DNA from: Zhengitettix transpicula | Taxonomy: Eukaryota; Arthropoda; Insecta; Orthoptera; Tetrigidae | Direction of reading: 5' to 3' | Length of the DNA stretch: 64,000 nt | Assembly: GCA_037074705.1 (NCBI GenBank) | Contig: CM073591.1 | Span: forward strand, 86,470,032 to 86,534,031 | In this document: piece after piece, positions 1-11,628 of the stretch | Position numbering within the stretch: position 1 is the first letter of the stretch | How the letters are laid out: the number at the start of each line of letters is the position of its first letter | The notes under the pieces: model-generated | The model's input: only the letters and a program-made list of their open reading frames with translations | Told to the model about the DNA's origin: nothing | The model's database searches: none | Translations under genes and position numbers: made by a program

Positions 1-300
1 ATAACGTGTTCTACAATATACTCTTTATTTTAGAATACATACATTAAGCAACGTTGGCAAATATTTTTATGTTTTATCCTTTTAGGTCAGGATTATCTGT
101 TTACCGTCTGTATTCATGACAAAATAACGTGTTACATTACACACAATCTCAATGCAACATCATGATCAGTATTAATTCAATAATTCCGTCACATAATGAA
201 AGTTACATTAATATTCAAGAAGATCCTGCAAATTGGAGCACATACAATATTTGCGGCCCATTATCTCGCTTCTTCAAGTTAAAATTTTACTTTGACCCGA
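1..300. other. AT-rich non-coding stretch
   Basis: No coding signal, repeat or RNA gene is visible. Short open frames here are in low-complexity AT-rich sequence and resemble no family I know. Confidence 0.5.
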
Positions 301-302
301 AA

Positions 303-560
303 AAAGTAGAGTGATTGGCCACGATTCAGTGGACTCCTCAGATGCTGACGACGCTGTTAAAAACTCTCTAATGAATTGTTTTGCGGTCTTCGCAATTTAT
401 CCTCTTCCTCCCACACCAAACTGCTTCGCAGCTCCTCCCCTCGCCAATCAGAAGTAATGAAAGCTCCTCATTAATCCGGCAGGCAACGGCTTCGCCGGAG
501 GAAAGATTACGCCGAGGTTTTAAAGTCCAGCCAATCCACAGTTAATTGCGTGCGGAAGTA
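303..560. promoter_or_regulatory. GC-richer island with three CCAAT motifs (possible regulatory element)
   Basis: This block is clearly richer in GC than its flanks and has no long open frame. It holds one inverted CCAAT (ATTGG near 316) and two direct ones (near 445 and 531), plus a GCGTGCGG tract near 549. Clusters of CCAAT boxes occur in promoters and enhancers. No TATA box, initiator or downstream exon can be shown, so calling it regulatory is inference; an old unrecognised repeat is an equal alternative. Confidence 0.2.
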
Positions 561-3163
561 TTGTATATATCTGTATTTTAGTCCGGGAACGAGTTGTTGG
601 AAACGCTTCTCCGTCAAAATCTTGGAAAACAAATTTTAAACATAGGGTTCTAAAGAAATTGCGTGAAAATATTTAAGTCACCAAAATATTCATGACACAA
701 TTCCCCAGTTATTTATTGCGTACGTTTACAATATAAGTTTCCGGACTTTATTTTATTTTAATCAATGTTCTTGAAAAAAGTGTGTCGCGGAAACCAAAAT
801 TCTTTCACGAAGAGTTACTAAAACTCTTAAAAATTGTAAATAAGAGGTGGAAAAAGTAAAATAATTTAATTTCCGATTAATGTATAAAATTATATATTTG
901 ACAAGTGCAACGCCACCATTCGCCACAATATTTTAATTATCTGTTAAATAACTGAAGCACCTGTCGTCGTCCGTGTTGAATATTAATTGGTGTTCATTGT
1001 CAATAAAAACGATAAAACTTCGTAAATAATTTATTTGTTGTGGAGAAAGCGAGACTTCATCAGAATGCGAATACGCTGTGACGTCATCTCTCACTATGCG
1101 AACATGGATTCATATACAAGCAACGCAGAATATAATTTTACTTTTTGACCATTTTACTGAACCGTAGACATCGGGTCGAAAAATTACGTTCACGTTGCGG
1201 AATCTTCAATACCATAAGCAGTGAACTTAATTTAATAAACAGTACCATAGAAGCATAGTGCAATCATAATTACTCCCAAACTATCAACCCCAAATCGACT
1301 TTATTAACAACACAACTTTCTTACGTTATTTTTATTTATACTATCGTTACTTATTGATGATTTTGGCTTTGTGATGTTTTTAGGGTCAGTCTATGTGCCC
1401 GTAACCAACGGACCAAATATATTAAATATATATTTCAAACACTTATAAAGTAATGAAAACAAATCTCTATGTTATTCCTCGGCTGCTAAAAACCATTCAT
1501 TTGGTAGTTATCGCTTCAGAAGCATAAATTACTTGTGGAATATATTTTCATTATATATATGTATAATATTTTCGTTTTAGTTTCACACGTACGCAATCTG
1601 ATGCTAGGTAAGGAACTATAATTGCTTCTCTTTTGAGAAGATAGATTCGTAATATTTAAAAAATACCCTTATTTTGCACCGTTTTGTCATAATACATTGT
1701 TAAACAGTTAATTAATATATATTGATAATATCCAGAACAAGTAACTGGCTCTGCCCGCAAACAAAAACTCTAGTTTAATAATTTAAACACTCTTCTTTAT
1801 TTATTATATTGCATAAAAGAGGAAATTTAATCTATCTTGTGTATGCAAAGCCCGAAAGTTTCAAAGTCATCAGCATTTACAATCTCCCATACTTGAGAAA
1901 GACGAAGAAACCCAACCGAATCAATCTAAATTTGACCAACAAAATAACGAATTTCCAATATATTTTCTTGGTACATAATGTCTACAGTCTTCATACAGTT
2001 GGTCTGTTCAAACATCGAACAGTGCGATTGAAGATCGTTTCAGAGTATTAAGATCTATTGTAATAATCTGCGCAAGCATTGACTAGTCGATAACGCCAAT
2101 AATTCGCACGTGCAGTAACAATTTTACGGTTAACATTCAAGCTTTTAAACAACTAACAAAATCTGCTCTTGAACATTTTACGAATGCAGCTGTTCAGTTC
2201 TGTCTTGGTGCACGTCCTGTTTCTAACCCTTCAGCGACTACCACGCAATATCGAAACTAATTTCCCCAAATTCCGAGTTCTAATTTTATTTATGAGGAAA
2301 AATTCAGAAAACATTACAAATTTAATTATCTACATAGTTTTATTTTTCCGCCATTTAAAGCAAAAAAAGTCACAACTAACAAAAAAATATGATTGTACGG
2401 TTTGAATTACAGAAATTCATGAAGAACAGTTTTTTTTAATAAAGGTTGTCGAAAACAACTGTTTTTTGTTAAAATGCAGATAAAGATAAAAGGGCACCGC
2501 CTAGGGGAAGTAACAGTTTGTTTCATTCATCTAGATGCAAACGAGTATGTAGACAATATATAAAAACGATGTAACAATGTTATTTGCATATATTCACTTT
2601 TACGAGATATAGCTTTGAAAAGGTTAATAAACTCATTTTAATTTAAAGAAGCAGCCATAACATTTTTAATGTAGTTCTTAATTTTAAAAAAAAATATTTT
2701 TCTGCTTTTATAAATTATATATGAACATAATTTATTATAATTTATAAGTCAATAGTTATAGGAATTACTTTAACGCAAATAAATACGAAAATCTCTCAAA
2801 TCAATGGATATTTGGGTCGTATAGCAAAATAAATAGTTGCTTTCCCAAAAACTGATTTCAGTTGAAAATACAAATTTTTTTTTGCACATGCATACTTTTT
2901 ACCTCACTTTTTGATCAATGCTCGGCGTTTTTCATAGACGGAACATACAGTTTAGCTTCTTAAATTATACTCTCACTGACGGTAATCCGCTTCATTATTT
3001 GAATGTCGAAGCTCACTCGAAGCTTTGAACTTCGTGACGACTCTAAAGTTGCCTTTAAACTACTTTTTTTAATCGTGTTGCTACTTCCATCTCTCCTTTT
3101 CCTCCATTATTTTACCTCTCTAACTCCACTTACTCAATGATGCTTCATATTTGGCATTGACTT
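561..3163. other. AT-rich stretch, nothing recognised
   Basis: About 2.6 kb of AT-rich sequence with many short A/T runs. Open frames of about 80 codons (1,809-2,051 and 2,169-2,405) are low complexity and match no family that I recognise. No repeat shared with the rest of the window was seen. Confidence 0.5.
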
Positions 3164-3193
3164 CCTCATGTAGCCTGTTACCCTAATAAAAAA
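3164..3193 (+). repeat. 3' end scrap of family A retroelement
   Basis: The sequence CCTCATGTAGCCTGTTACCC followed by TAATAAAAAA matches the last 20 or so bases and the A-rich tail of family A. The about 80 bp upstream may be a very diverged continuation. No more of the element is recognisable. Confidence 0.6.
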
Positions 3194-3989
3194 TCGGTCT
3201 CCTTACCCCGCCAAACACTTCTCCCTTCTAGGAACGTCGTACAATATATTTTCCCGTCTCCCTTCTCCACTAGACGTAACAAAATTAGGTCTTCAAATTC
3301 AATAGTAAAGGAAAAATGTGAAAATGAGAAGAATCGAGAAGTTGTCGATTTTTCAAACAAGTATAGGAAAGACGAACTTATTTAACATCAGAACTGAGAA
3401 ATCATGAAGTAAAATTTTAAATTTTACTCGAATATCTGAAGAAATATTTGACAATATGAAAATACCACATAACGAGGAATGTTTTTTGGTCCTTATTTAA
3501 CATTTATATTTTTATATTTATTATATATTTTATTAGGTATTGAGGTTATGTTTATTATATTTCATATTTTTGATTTTTCTATTTAGTTTTATATACATCA
3601 TATTTACTTTTGTCGTTCTAAAAAATTGGAAAATAATAAATGATAATTTAATATACGCGTTTATTGAGGTTACATGCATATTCTGATGAGTATTCGAGTT
3701 TTAAATTGTCTTGCAAGTGATTAAAAACCTGTGAGTCTATAATACATAAATATCACAGCGAATTTTTTTATTAAATAGTCCTATTGTTAGAGTAGTATAA
3801 TATCCAAACAATTATGAGAAATAAGCAAACTAATGAATTAGTATGACTGATGGTTTTATCTATATATACATGAATTCACATCTATTGAATTACGTTAATA
3901 TATTACAAAAGTTAGGAAAGGTATATGAGCTTATAAAGTAATTATTTCAATCGGTCGTCAATGCGTAAACATTTAAAAATGATATTAAG
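3194..3989. other. AT-rich stretch, nothing recognised
   Basis: Strongly AT-rich, with runs of TTTATAT type. No gene, repeat copy or structured RNA was seen. Confidence 0.5.
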
Positions 3990-4270
3990 GAAGACGTGAG
4001 GAAAACCGATTACTTTTTGGGATAGCCTAGCAATACACTAAGTCCTGAGTTAAAGCATACAAAACATCAATTCCCCCTGGGTAGACATACCCCTCTTCCA
4101 AACGCCACGTGACCAGAATTTCCTGTGAAGAAATCTGCGCCAGGCGTGGCCCTAAAGTGCAGCGTCTTCACCGTAATTACGTTGAGCGTGGTCTCACTGC
4201 CGATGCTCTGCACTCTCAATGGCGTCTTTACGGCATCCGCTCACACAGCGTTTTACTGGTCCTATAAGGC
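3990..4270. other. GC-richer island, unidentified
   Basis: A block of roughly balanced composition between AT-rich flanks, with CpG dinucleotides kept and no long open frame. It resembles no repeat in this window. It could be a conserved non-coding element or an old single-copy repeat fragment. Confidence 0.25.
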
Positions 4271-4892
4271 TCAAAAATTAAGTTATCATTCAGTCTTCTA
4301 ACTTTGAATTGAAAAAATTTAGGTGCCCCAACTTACCTGAGACTTGCTTGATGTATGATTCGATGTAATTATCATTAGTCTTTTTCGAGTGAATCGTTGT
4401 ACATTGCAAATATCAGTGAGTGGTTTCTAAGAGTGTTAAAAGTGAATCTTCGAAAATAATCTAAAGTAATTTGTGTATGGAGGTTTCAGCTACCTCGTCG
4501 TGCACTGTACAAGAAATAACATAGGAAAGAAGTGAGATTACTCAAAAAATAAACTAATCATAAATGTAATTACATCCAAATTTAATTATTATACTCTAAC
4601 AAGACTATTATTCAAATTGTATTTAAAATATTATTCCTTCGTTACCATTAATATGTGGTAATACAAACATTTCTAACATTCGCCAATATTTTTGGTCATA
4701 AATTATTATTACTAAAGATAAATTTTTTAGCTTTCTGTATGATTTAGTAGTCCAAGTGGAGTTTCTGCTCCAAATTACATCGATCATAAGTTATATACTG
4801 ACAATGGGGAGAAATATTCTTTTGTTCATGGATTAAATTGGACAATGTTCTTACATGAAATAAATATTTATTTTAAAGAACAGTATTCAAAA

Positions 4893-5016
4893 ATGATTAC
4901 CATATAGAGCATGATACTGAATTAAAAGAACAGGATGGAAAATTCTCGACCGGAATAGGAATCGAACCCCGTATTCACGTTTTATGCAGATGCTTTACCT
5001 CTGAGATATTCCAGTC
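4893..5016 (-). repeat. tRNA-headed SINE, family B, minus-strand copy
   Basis: Read on the minus strand, 5,016-4,948 looks like a tRNA. The first and last seven bases (GACTGGA and TCCGGTC) pair with one G-T wobble. An A-box-like ATCTCAGAGGT lies at 5,008-4,998 and a B-box GGGTTCGATTC at 4,969-4,959. The anticodon and T arms are poorly formed, so it is not a functional tRNA. Directly after the head comes TTTTCCATCCT, then an AATTCA-TAT body, shared with the copy at 5,204. A conserved body beyond the tRNA end defines a SINE rather than a tRNA pseudogene. The A/B boxes would be internal RNA polymerase III promoter elements. Confidence 0.7.
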
Positions 5017-5203
5017 GTCACCAGGCCAAACACAAAACTTCTTCATCCATTATAAAACCTAATCCAGGGTCACCTACAAGTCCCTAGATCACATTACTCA
5101 TGGCTTATTTTTAGGACTCAATGAAGAATGGATTTTACGTGAAATTTATCCAAGATTAAATAAATCACGAACAGAAATAACAGGATCATGCCTAGCATGG
5201 AGT

Positions 5204-5350
5204 CGACAAGGATAGGTCAGACAAAGAGCGTCCGCCCTGAAATCGAGTGCCCCGGGTTCGACTCCTGGTCCCGTCAACATTTTTCCATCCTTATACTTGA
5301 ATTCAATATACCCATATAACTTATAGCATGTGAAAGGGTCCTCCACCCTC
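5204..5350 (+). repeat. tRNA-headed SINE, family B, plus-strand copy
   Basis: Positions 5,204-5,276 are tRNA-like, with an A-box-like TAGGTCAGAC near 5,213 and an excellent B-box GGTTCGACTCC at 5,255-5,265. The acceptor stem is only partly paired. The body that follows (TTTTTCCATCC at about 5,279, then GAATTCAATATA) aligns with the body of the minus-strand copy at 4,893-4,947. The 3' end runs into a (CT)n(TA)n tract. The two heads diverge and are about 190 bp apart. The match of both head type and body supports one family; two unrelated tRNA pseudogenes would not share a body. Confidence 0.7.
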
Positions 5351-5361
5351 CCTTTCTCTAC

Positions 5362-5383
5362 CTCTCTCTCTCTCTCTCTCTCC

Positions 5384-5434
<51 letters not shown>
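5362..5434. repeat. Compound microsatellite (CT)n then (TA)n
   Basis: About 39 bp of mostly CT dinucleotides (5,362-5,400) run straight into about 34 bp of TA dinucleotides (5,401-5,434). It sits at the 3' end of the plus-strand family B SINE and may have grown from that SINE's simple-sequence tail. Confidence 0.9.
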
Positions 5435-5437
<3 letters not shown>

Positions 5438-6789
5438 CAAAAGATAAATATGAATTTAATTTAATTAACAAAATTTTATACAAACAATCTAACAATGTAA
5501 GGAAACGAATACACAAATTATGTTCATCGGTGGGGATGAACGACATTCCCGCGGTAAATACAAGCATTCGTTGACAGACAATTATTCCATACCTAATAAA
5601 AGTATTCCATGCGTGTATTAAGAATTCAGCCAAATGTCTGTAACAAAATTATTGTTGGCCAACTATCAATGGGATATAAAAATGACATCAATAGTTTTAG
5701 ATCAATAAGTCTTACACAGGCAGTTAACTCAAGAGTACAATCGAAACAATCTTGAAAACATTAGCTGAATTTAGATGATCGATCTGATGGCATTTCTGAT
5801 GAGGATGTAAAATAAGAAATGACATACGACATATATATAAATTTAAAACAGGATTTCGAAACTTCTTCCTCAAAATTTTTAATTATATAATTTATTATTG
5901 TTGTTTACGTTAAAGAGGATTAATTTCAAGAAGTGTACAACACAAGTTATAATTATACTAATAATAGTGTATTTATTTTTGTCAATGGTATAACAAATCT
6001 ATCGTGAATCCATCCCTTATAAAGATGATCCAACTGAAGGTTGAACCGATTTAGTTAACTTACAAATACGACTACGTGAGGCGACGTAATTTTGGTTCAG
6101 CAAGCATATATACATATATATATGGTGCATAAATCCTTATGCCATAATTTTTTATAGCGATCCTAACTCAGCATTTAATTGAGATAATTTTAAAATCCAT
6201 ATACATGTATGGAAATTTTTGTGCTCTTGTGGAATTTAAAAGTGATGCAAATATATTTTCACGTTATTTTTCGTTTCTCAGATTATTAAGCAAAATTTAT
6301 TAAATATATAAAATAAGGCACAAAGCAATCTTTTATCATGAGCTTGCCTTTTCCTTATGTTTGCTTGTATTATTATTATTATTAGGCATGGGAGAAGCGA
6401 GCACTTTGCAGGGCTGGCTACCGAAAGTGTAAGGGGGCGGCTCAACTCACTTAGTATGAATATGAGAGTGTTACAAAATTAATATTATTATAATTATTAG
6501 TGATAAATTTACACAATTCAAAAACAAATGTATCGAAATACGTATCGATAGTATAAAAAGGATCATCATTAATAGTGACATAAAATTTGCATGAAACGAT
6601 TCACACAAAAATATTGCACCATACCGCTGTAGTGTTGAAAAGTAAATTTTTTACATTAGAACAGAAATAGAATATTAAAAGTTATAAAATGTTGGTTGCT
6701 AAATTAATTAGTTAAGAGTCATTGGTGTTTCTGTAGTTTTCGTGTATTTTCTTTCAGCTTACATTGAATGGTTAAGTAGAGGAAATAAT
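5435..6789. other. AT-rich stretch, nothing recognised
   Basis: AT-rich, with a short (TTA)n tract near 6,368-6,385 and short TA runs near 6,105-6,122. No gene or repeat copy was identified. Confidence 0.5.
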
Positions 6790-6965
6790 AGAGCAGACAG
6801 TTAAGCATGAAATCCGTAGATTGACTTTCCCTTCAGAGTCCGACGCACAGCAAAACTCTTCCAAAGGCTTTACAACTTTGTGTGTGTTTGAAAAGCCCTC
6901 ATCCGCTTCCCTTTGGAAGGAAGAAGATTAAAAGCGATTACAGTCCAAATGACTTTGTGTCAACA
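6790..6965. other. GC-richer island, unidentified
   Basis: A short block of balanced composition without a long open frame, flanked by AT-rich sequence. No match to other parts of the window was seen. Possible conserved non-coding element. Confidence 0.2.
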
Positions 6966-7504
6966 GAGTCGAAGTGAAGAAATATATACTTTAAATAAGC
7001 AGTAAACAATATTTCACATATATTATAAAGCAGATACAGGAGACAATCTAAATTAATATTTATTATTTTTAAAGATTATTACTGTGAATTAGAAATGATT
7101 GCGAAATATTTTGTCGTATAATATCTGATATATATATATATAAATATATATATAAAATATTGAGCAAATTATATAAACAAAACTTATTGGGATCATTAAC
7201 AACCAAATGTTACTTATGCCAAGCACAGCTAATTTTAGAATTGAGAGATAATATAACAGTAATACGATCACTGATTTATTTTTCCTGGTATCTTTCGTAC
7301 TTAGTTTGACACATTCATCCTAAAACATGCACATACATAATACGTTGAATACCGGATGATGTGTTGTTAAACACGAAACAGATTTAATCTAACAAAGAAG
7401 TACGCAGTACTGATTAAAACTTCCCTTAAATATTTTAGTATGTATGTCTATGTTTTAGAATTAATATTGCTAGCTTAAGCCAAAAGCAACTACAATAAAT
7501 AAAC
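6966..7504. other. AT-rich stretch, nothing recognised
   Basis: AT-rich sequence with a short TA repeat at about 7,128-7,153. Nothing else was recognised. Confidence 0.5.
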
Positions 7505-7670
7505 TTTTTTTAGAGTAACAGACAACATAATCCACGAGGTGGCAACTCCCCTTTAATAGCATAGGAAGGGATTTGAAAGGGGTATGAGGAAGGGCAGAGG
7601 ATGATGGCAAGGGCTATGGTTTAAGAATCCTACCTGACATTCAACTAAAAGTTATGCAGGACAAACCTTT
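7505..7670 (-). repeat. Family A retroelement, 3' fragment, inverted
   Basis: The T-rich start (TTTTTTA near 7,505) is the A-tail of a minus-strand copy. Then come the family A 3' sequences GTGGCAACTCCCCTTTAATA and the GGATTTGAAAGGGG box, up to TGCAGGACAAACC. The fragment stops at about 7,670, where a plus-strand copy begins at once, so the two form an inverted pair. Confidence 0.85.
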
Positions 7671-8160
7671 CTGGAGAGACGGAGGGGAGCTACATTCAGG
7701 GATGCCTTCTTCTATCTCTGCTCTTGATGTCAGGTTTCCTCAAGTCTAGGCCTGTTTTGACATGTGTAAGTTCCGGTGTTGCAGACCTTGAACATACGGT
7801 AACAGTTGTTCTCTCTTCCCATTGGAACAAGCAGATAGCTGGCTCCTAAACTGGTCGAGGCACGGAGAATGAAATTCTGCGTCCCCTCAGCAAACCCGTC
7901 TCCCGCCATCATAAGGGTGTGAGACAAGTACCAAGTGTCTAACCTACCTAATGGATTTAGTTTTTCTAGGATTTTACTTACATCACTTTTAGGCAAATGA
8001 CGAGTAGAATCCTTAAACCTTAGTCCGCGGGCTCTAGTTAACCATTGCCTACCTTCCTCTGCCGTTCCGAATTACCTCTTTCAAATCCCATCGTATGTTA
8101 TTGAAGAGGAGTTGCCGCCATGTGGACTATCCTTATGTAACCTATTACCCTAAAATAAAT
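7671..8160 (+). repeat. Family A retroelement, diverged nearly full-length copy
   Basis: It starts at GAGAGACGGAGGGGAGC and ends at ATGTAACCTATTACCCTAAA. All the blocks of the family are present in order, including TAAACTGGTCGAGGCACGGAG and the CTAGTTAACC box. Divergence is higher than in the 33-34 kb copies. The 5' hairpin is absent, and the 5' region (GGGGATGCC type) is nearest to the copy at 43.8 kb. Confidence 0.9.
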
Positions 8161-9377
8161 TGGTCGTTCGAAAGGATGACGAGAAATTTTACACCGTGTA
8201 GTATATCGACGGTTGTTCACGACTCTGTGTTTTGGGAATCTTCCGCTTAATAAAAAAAAATAATGGTTGGTTAGGGGGACCAGAAGAAGTGAATTTTTCC
8301 ACTACACAAAAAAGCCACCAAGCCCACAAATAACCCCAGGTTAGGGTTATTACAGCTCCAATATACTTTAAATAGATTCTCATTAACACAATGTAAATGA
8401 AACAATGTTCGTCCATAAAAATTGTCATATTATGTATATTGGAGCTTATCATGTTTTATTTGTTCATTAAAATTAAATATTAGGGTATTTTTATTTAAAA
8501 ATTAAACTATTAATATTTATTTTACGAAAACTTTACAAAACTAAAGGAGCCGCCGACTAGCCATACATAAAATATTCAAATAAAATCTTCCTCAACCTAT
8601 TCATCATTTCAATGAAAATTATTACTGATTTCTGAGTTAGAAAAAAATGTGCGAGTAATTATAAATTATCCGTGACGTAAGTCATTACACTTGGTGTAGA
8701 CAGTTTAAATATTTTATTGTGCTTGAAAACCCCAAATTACCTAGATTTAATTACAACGGTTGGTAATAAAAAAATTTTATTATAGTGGGAATGATATCTA
8801 TCTTCAAAATTATTCAACAATAGTGAATAAATGTTGAAATAAAAAGAAAGCCAACAATCCTAAAATATTTATACTTTATTAAAAAATTGACAGAAGCAAT
8901 AGCCAATATCAGCTGTGTAAAACAATAAATCTGGTCCAATTGCAACATTCATCGGCTGAAATACATTAAAAATAACAACAATTTTAGTAATATAATGCAA
9001 TAATTAAGGACAAAAACAAAAAGTCACACTGAGGAATACATGTATACGTAATAAAATAAAACGTATTCCAAATTTGGAAAATTCATCTATGATTAATGAA
9101 TTAAAATGAGAAATCGAGGATAATAAAGCAATCCATTTGCACTAAGGAAAATTCACACGTCTGAAATAATTTGTAAAGCGTGAGCTTTAATTTATTCCTT
9201 TTATTTTATTTTAACTTTATGCATCGAGGAAATTTCGTAAAAGACCTTAGGGAATTGTTTTTGACTTCTGGTGGCGTGACAAATGCGAAGTGAAGAACAC
9301 CTGGAGTTATTTTCCGGGGTTTTGAGAGAAACCCAAAACTCTTGGGTACATTGAAACGCGGCCTGCTGTCTCGCTCA
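8161..9377. other. AT-rich stretch, nothing recognised
   Basis: AT-rich with no family-level repeat match. An open frame on the minus strand at 8,189-8,452 has no recognisable domain. A slightly GC-richer part lies at 9,230-9,377. Confidence 0.45.
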
Positions 9378-9392
9378 CCCCCCCCCCCCCCC
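9378..9392. repeat. Poly(C) run, 15 nt
   Basis: Fifteen consecutive C bases in AT-rich DNA. Long G/C homopolymers are rare here; a second, of 11 G, is at 25,721-25,731. Confidence 0.95.
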
Positions 9393-9777
9393 TCTAGACA
9401 ATAATGCTGGAAAAGGGGAGCATGGATTAGTGAACGACATCAGATGGGTTAGACAACTAATCAATAGAAAATAGATAGTTGTAAAAGGAGATTCGGCCCG
9501 AGGAGCGTGTAGAGAGTGGTTGGAGAAGTGAATGAGAGAAAAAGGAAGAAGAAAAGAACATCGTAGCGGACACTCCGCGAGCAGCAGGTCACGAGGAATC
9601 CATCGGGCAGCCAACAACGAAGCCGTCGCCAGAATTTCTGGGAAGGGACGATCGCTGACTTTCAAGGAAATAAGTAAGTAGATCATTCTCTGCTACGTAA
9701 CAAACTCGAAAAACCACCCTGAGATGGTAGATTATATTTGTCATATCTCTTGTTCAAAGGCTGAGCGAAATTGTTCG

Positions 9778-9890
9778 TACATATTTGTATAATTTATGTT
9801 TTACTCAAATTACTTTGTGAATAAAATAGAGGAAATGAACAATTTATTCACAAAGTAATTTGAGTAAAACATAAATTATACAAATATGTA
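9778..9890. repeat. Perfect 48-bp inverted repeat (hairpin) with 17-nt spacer
   Basis: The left arm is 9,778-9,825 and the right arm 9,843-9,890. The right arm is the exact reverse complement of the left over 48 bp (it begins TTTATTCACAAAGTAATTTG and the left ends CAAATTACTTTGTGAATAAA). The loop, 9,826-9,842, reads ATAGAGGAAATGAACAA. Pairing continues weakly for a few bases outside the arms. No repeat of either arm is seen elsewhere in the window. Perfect arms in a neutral region imply a recent origin. No open frame explains it. Confidence 0.97.
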
Positions 9891-10189
9891 TGAAAAATTT
9901 ACGCATTAAAAATTTATTATATCATCATCTCTGGATTTTGCCCTTTGATACATTCAAATAATAAAATAAATAAATGTTTTTGATAATCATTTACATTACC
10001 TTTAGGGTGGTTAAGAGACTTGGGCTCATTACATGATGACAAATGATATGCCAGACGTTAATTCTGGTTTTCGTATAAATTATTAAAGCCAATTAAAAAT
10101 AATTGCTACGACGAAACTCTGAGTTTAGTAAGATTATAAACTGGAAAACAATGTGATCGGTATTAAATAATAAACAATGTGTAACCCGA
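9891..10189. other. AT-rich stretch, nothing recognised
   Basis: AT-rich DNA next to the hairpin. No gene or repeat was recognised. Confidence 0.5.
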
Positions 10190-10450
10190 CTGCTATGAGA
10201 CTAAAATGATACATCTGCAGACCCGAGAGAGTCTCGCGAGACATTTTCGGAATATCTCGCTTCGCTTTATGGTCCCTGAGCGGAGTATCAAAAGCGACGT
10301 GCGCGTTTGTGGTGCATTCGCTTGTTTGTAGCTATGATTATTGCTGTTAAAGTGAATCAAGAGGCTTGAATTGTATTGGCTTAGCTTCTCTGAGGGAGAG
10401 GACGGAATGGAAAGGGATTGCTTGAATCGAACGGCCGGATACAACGGAAT
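10190..10450. other. GC-rich, CpG-containing island, unidentified
   Basis: A block with many CpG dinucleotides, including the motif GAGAGTCTCGCGAGAC, which holds a TCTCGCGAGA palindrome at about 10,231-10,240. TCTCGCGAGA is known in animals as a promoter motif. There is no long conserved open frame. A short CpG-island promoter or conserved element is possible but unproven. Confidence 0.25.
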
Positions 10451-11439
10451 AATATTTCAAATAGGATTACACTGGATAACTACGCGTGAGCGCTTTGAGG
10501 CGTAAACGTGGAGAATTTCCATGTTAGCATTTCGAATCTGTTTTATTATTAGATCAGTTTGAAAAAAAACAATGCACAAGTTAGGTACGTTTTAAAAAAA
10601 TTCGTTGCTTATCTCATGTTTTATTCCATGATCGGTAAACAGACGCGTCAAAAAATCACTAACCTCTCGTTTTAGTAATATAAATACTGAGAATACTTTC
10701 TGAACTAGTCTTTTTTCTGTTCCTAAGTCATCATTGAGACAAATTAGAAATACAGATGTATTATATTAATTGCCTGATGTTGAATAAATCTTCTATATTA
10801 ATAAATTACTATGCAGTTAACTTCTTTTATAACCTAAAACAGCATTTTTGTTGTCGTATTTCTTTGTAACTAAATACGATTGTAACACCAAAGCTATGGA
10901 ACATTTTTCTGTTGACAAAGTTTTGAGTATCGTGAGCCTTTTCTAGCTGCCATATATCAAACGTATCATTTTCTGACGTCTCTTGTCTCAAAGCAGCGGC
11001 TTCTGAATCTCTTCACACGCTAAATGGCTATTTTTTTCCACTAAAATAAGCATAAACTATTTTACTTCGTAATAGAAGTATAATAAAAATGGTATAATTG
11101 TAGTACAATAATATTTATACATTCAATCCAAAATACATAATCATAAATATTTTGAAAAAGTAAACGGGATGTTCTGAGTATTTAACAGGTTAATTCTAAG
11201 AACCATTCATAATTTTGTTTATTGTTTGAATTACATTTAAATACAATTTTTCTTCATTAGGTATTAGATTTCAATAATAACTGGGTCATGTTGAAGGGTT
11301 TCAAAAGTTCAGTTGATACTATAATTTATTAAAATTAGCAATAGATTTTTCATTTTATAACTATTAAAGTTCAACGAAATCTTAAACAAATAAAATCAAT
11401 AAATTGATTAAATCAGTAAATTGATTAAACTACATGTTA
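10451..11439. other. AT-rich stretch, nothing recognised
   Basis: AT-rich sequence directly downstream (in minus-strand terms) of the Penelope-like element. No gene or repeat was recognised. Confidence 0.5.
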
Positions 11440-11628
11440 ACTTTTTTATCTTGAAGCTATGACGATTTATTAATAAGATAAAATAGCCAAATACTGACAA
11501 AATTAAGTGATAATATAAATACCACACAAAGTTTCTGGGAACCTTGTACCATTCGTTAGGTGATTGGGAAAAAAACACGTGAGCCATAAGCAACACAACC
11601 GCACAATTACAGTTGACAAACTCAAAAG
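11440..11628 (-). repeat. 3' pseudo-LTR of the Penelope-like element
   Basis: Read on the minus strand it starts CTTTTGAGTTTGTCAAC and contains GGTTGTGTTGCTTATGGC, then CCTAACGAATGG...CCCAGAAAC and TTTGTGTGGTATTTATATTA. It aligns block by block with the pseudo-LTRs at 14,100-13,960 (minus) and 45,408-45,605 (plus). It begins 30 bp after the RT stop codon. The conserved CTGANGA...GAAAC core seen in the sister copies is degraded here (CTAACGA...GAAAC). Confidence 0.8.

Noticed and set aside
4948..5276. Two tRNA genes
   Set aside because: The A/B boxes are good, but anticodon and T arms are poorly paired, and a shared SINE body follows both heads.
7671..8160. Twin-priming (5' inversion) as origin of the inverted family A pair
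   Set aside because: In twin priming the inverted segment comes from upstream in the same RNA without repeating the 3' end; here both arms carry the 3' end.
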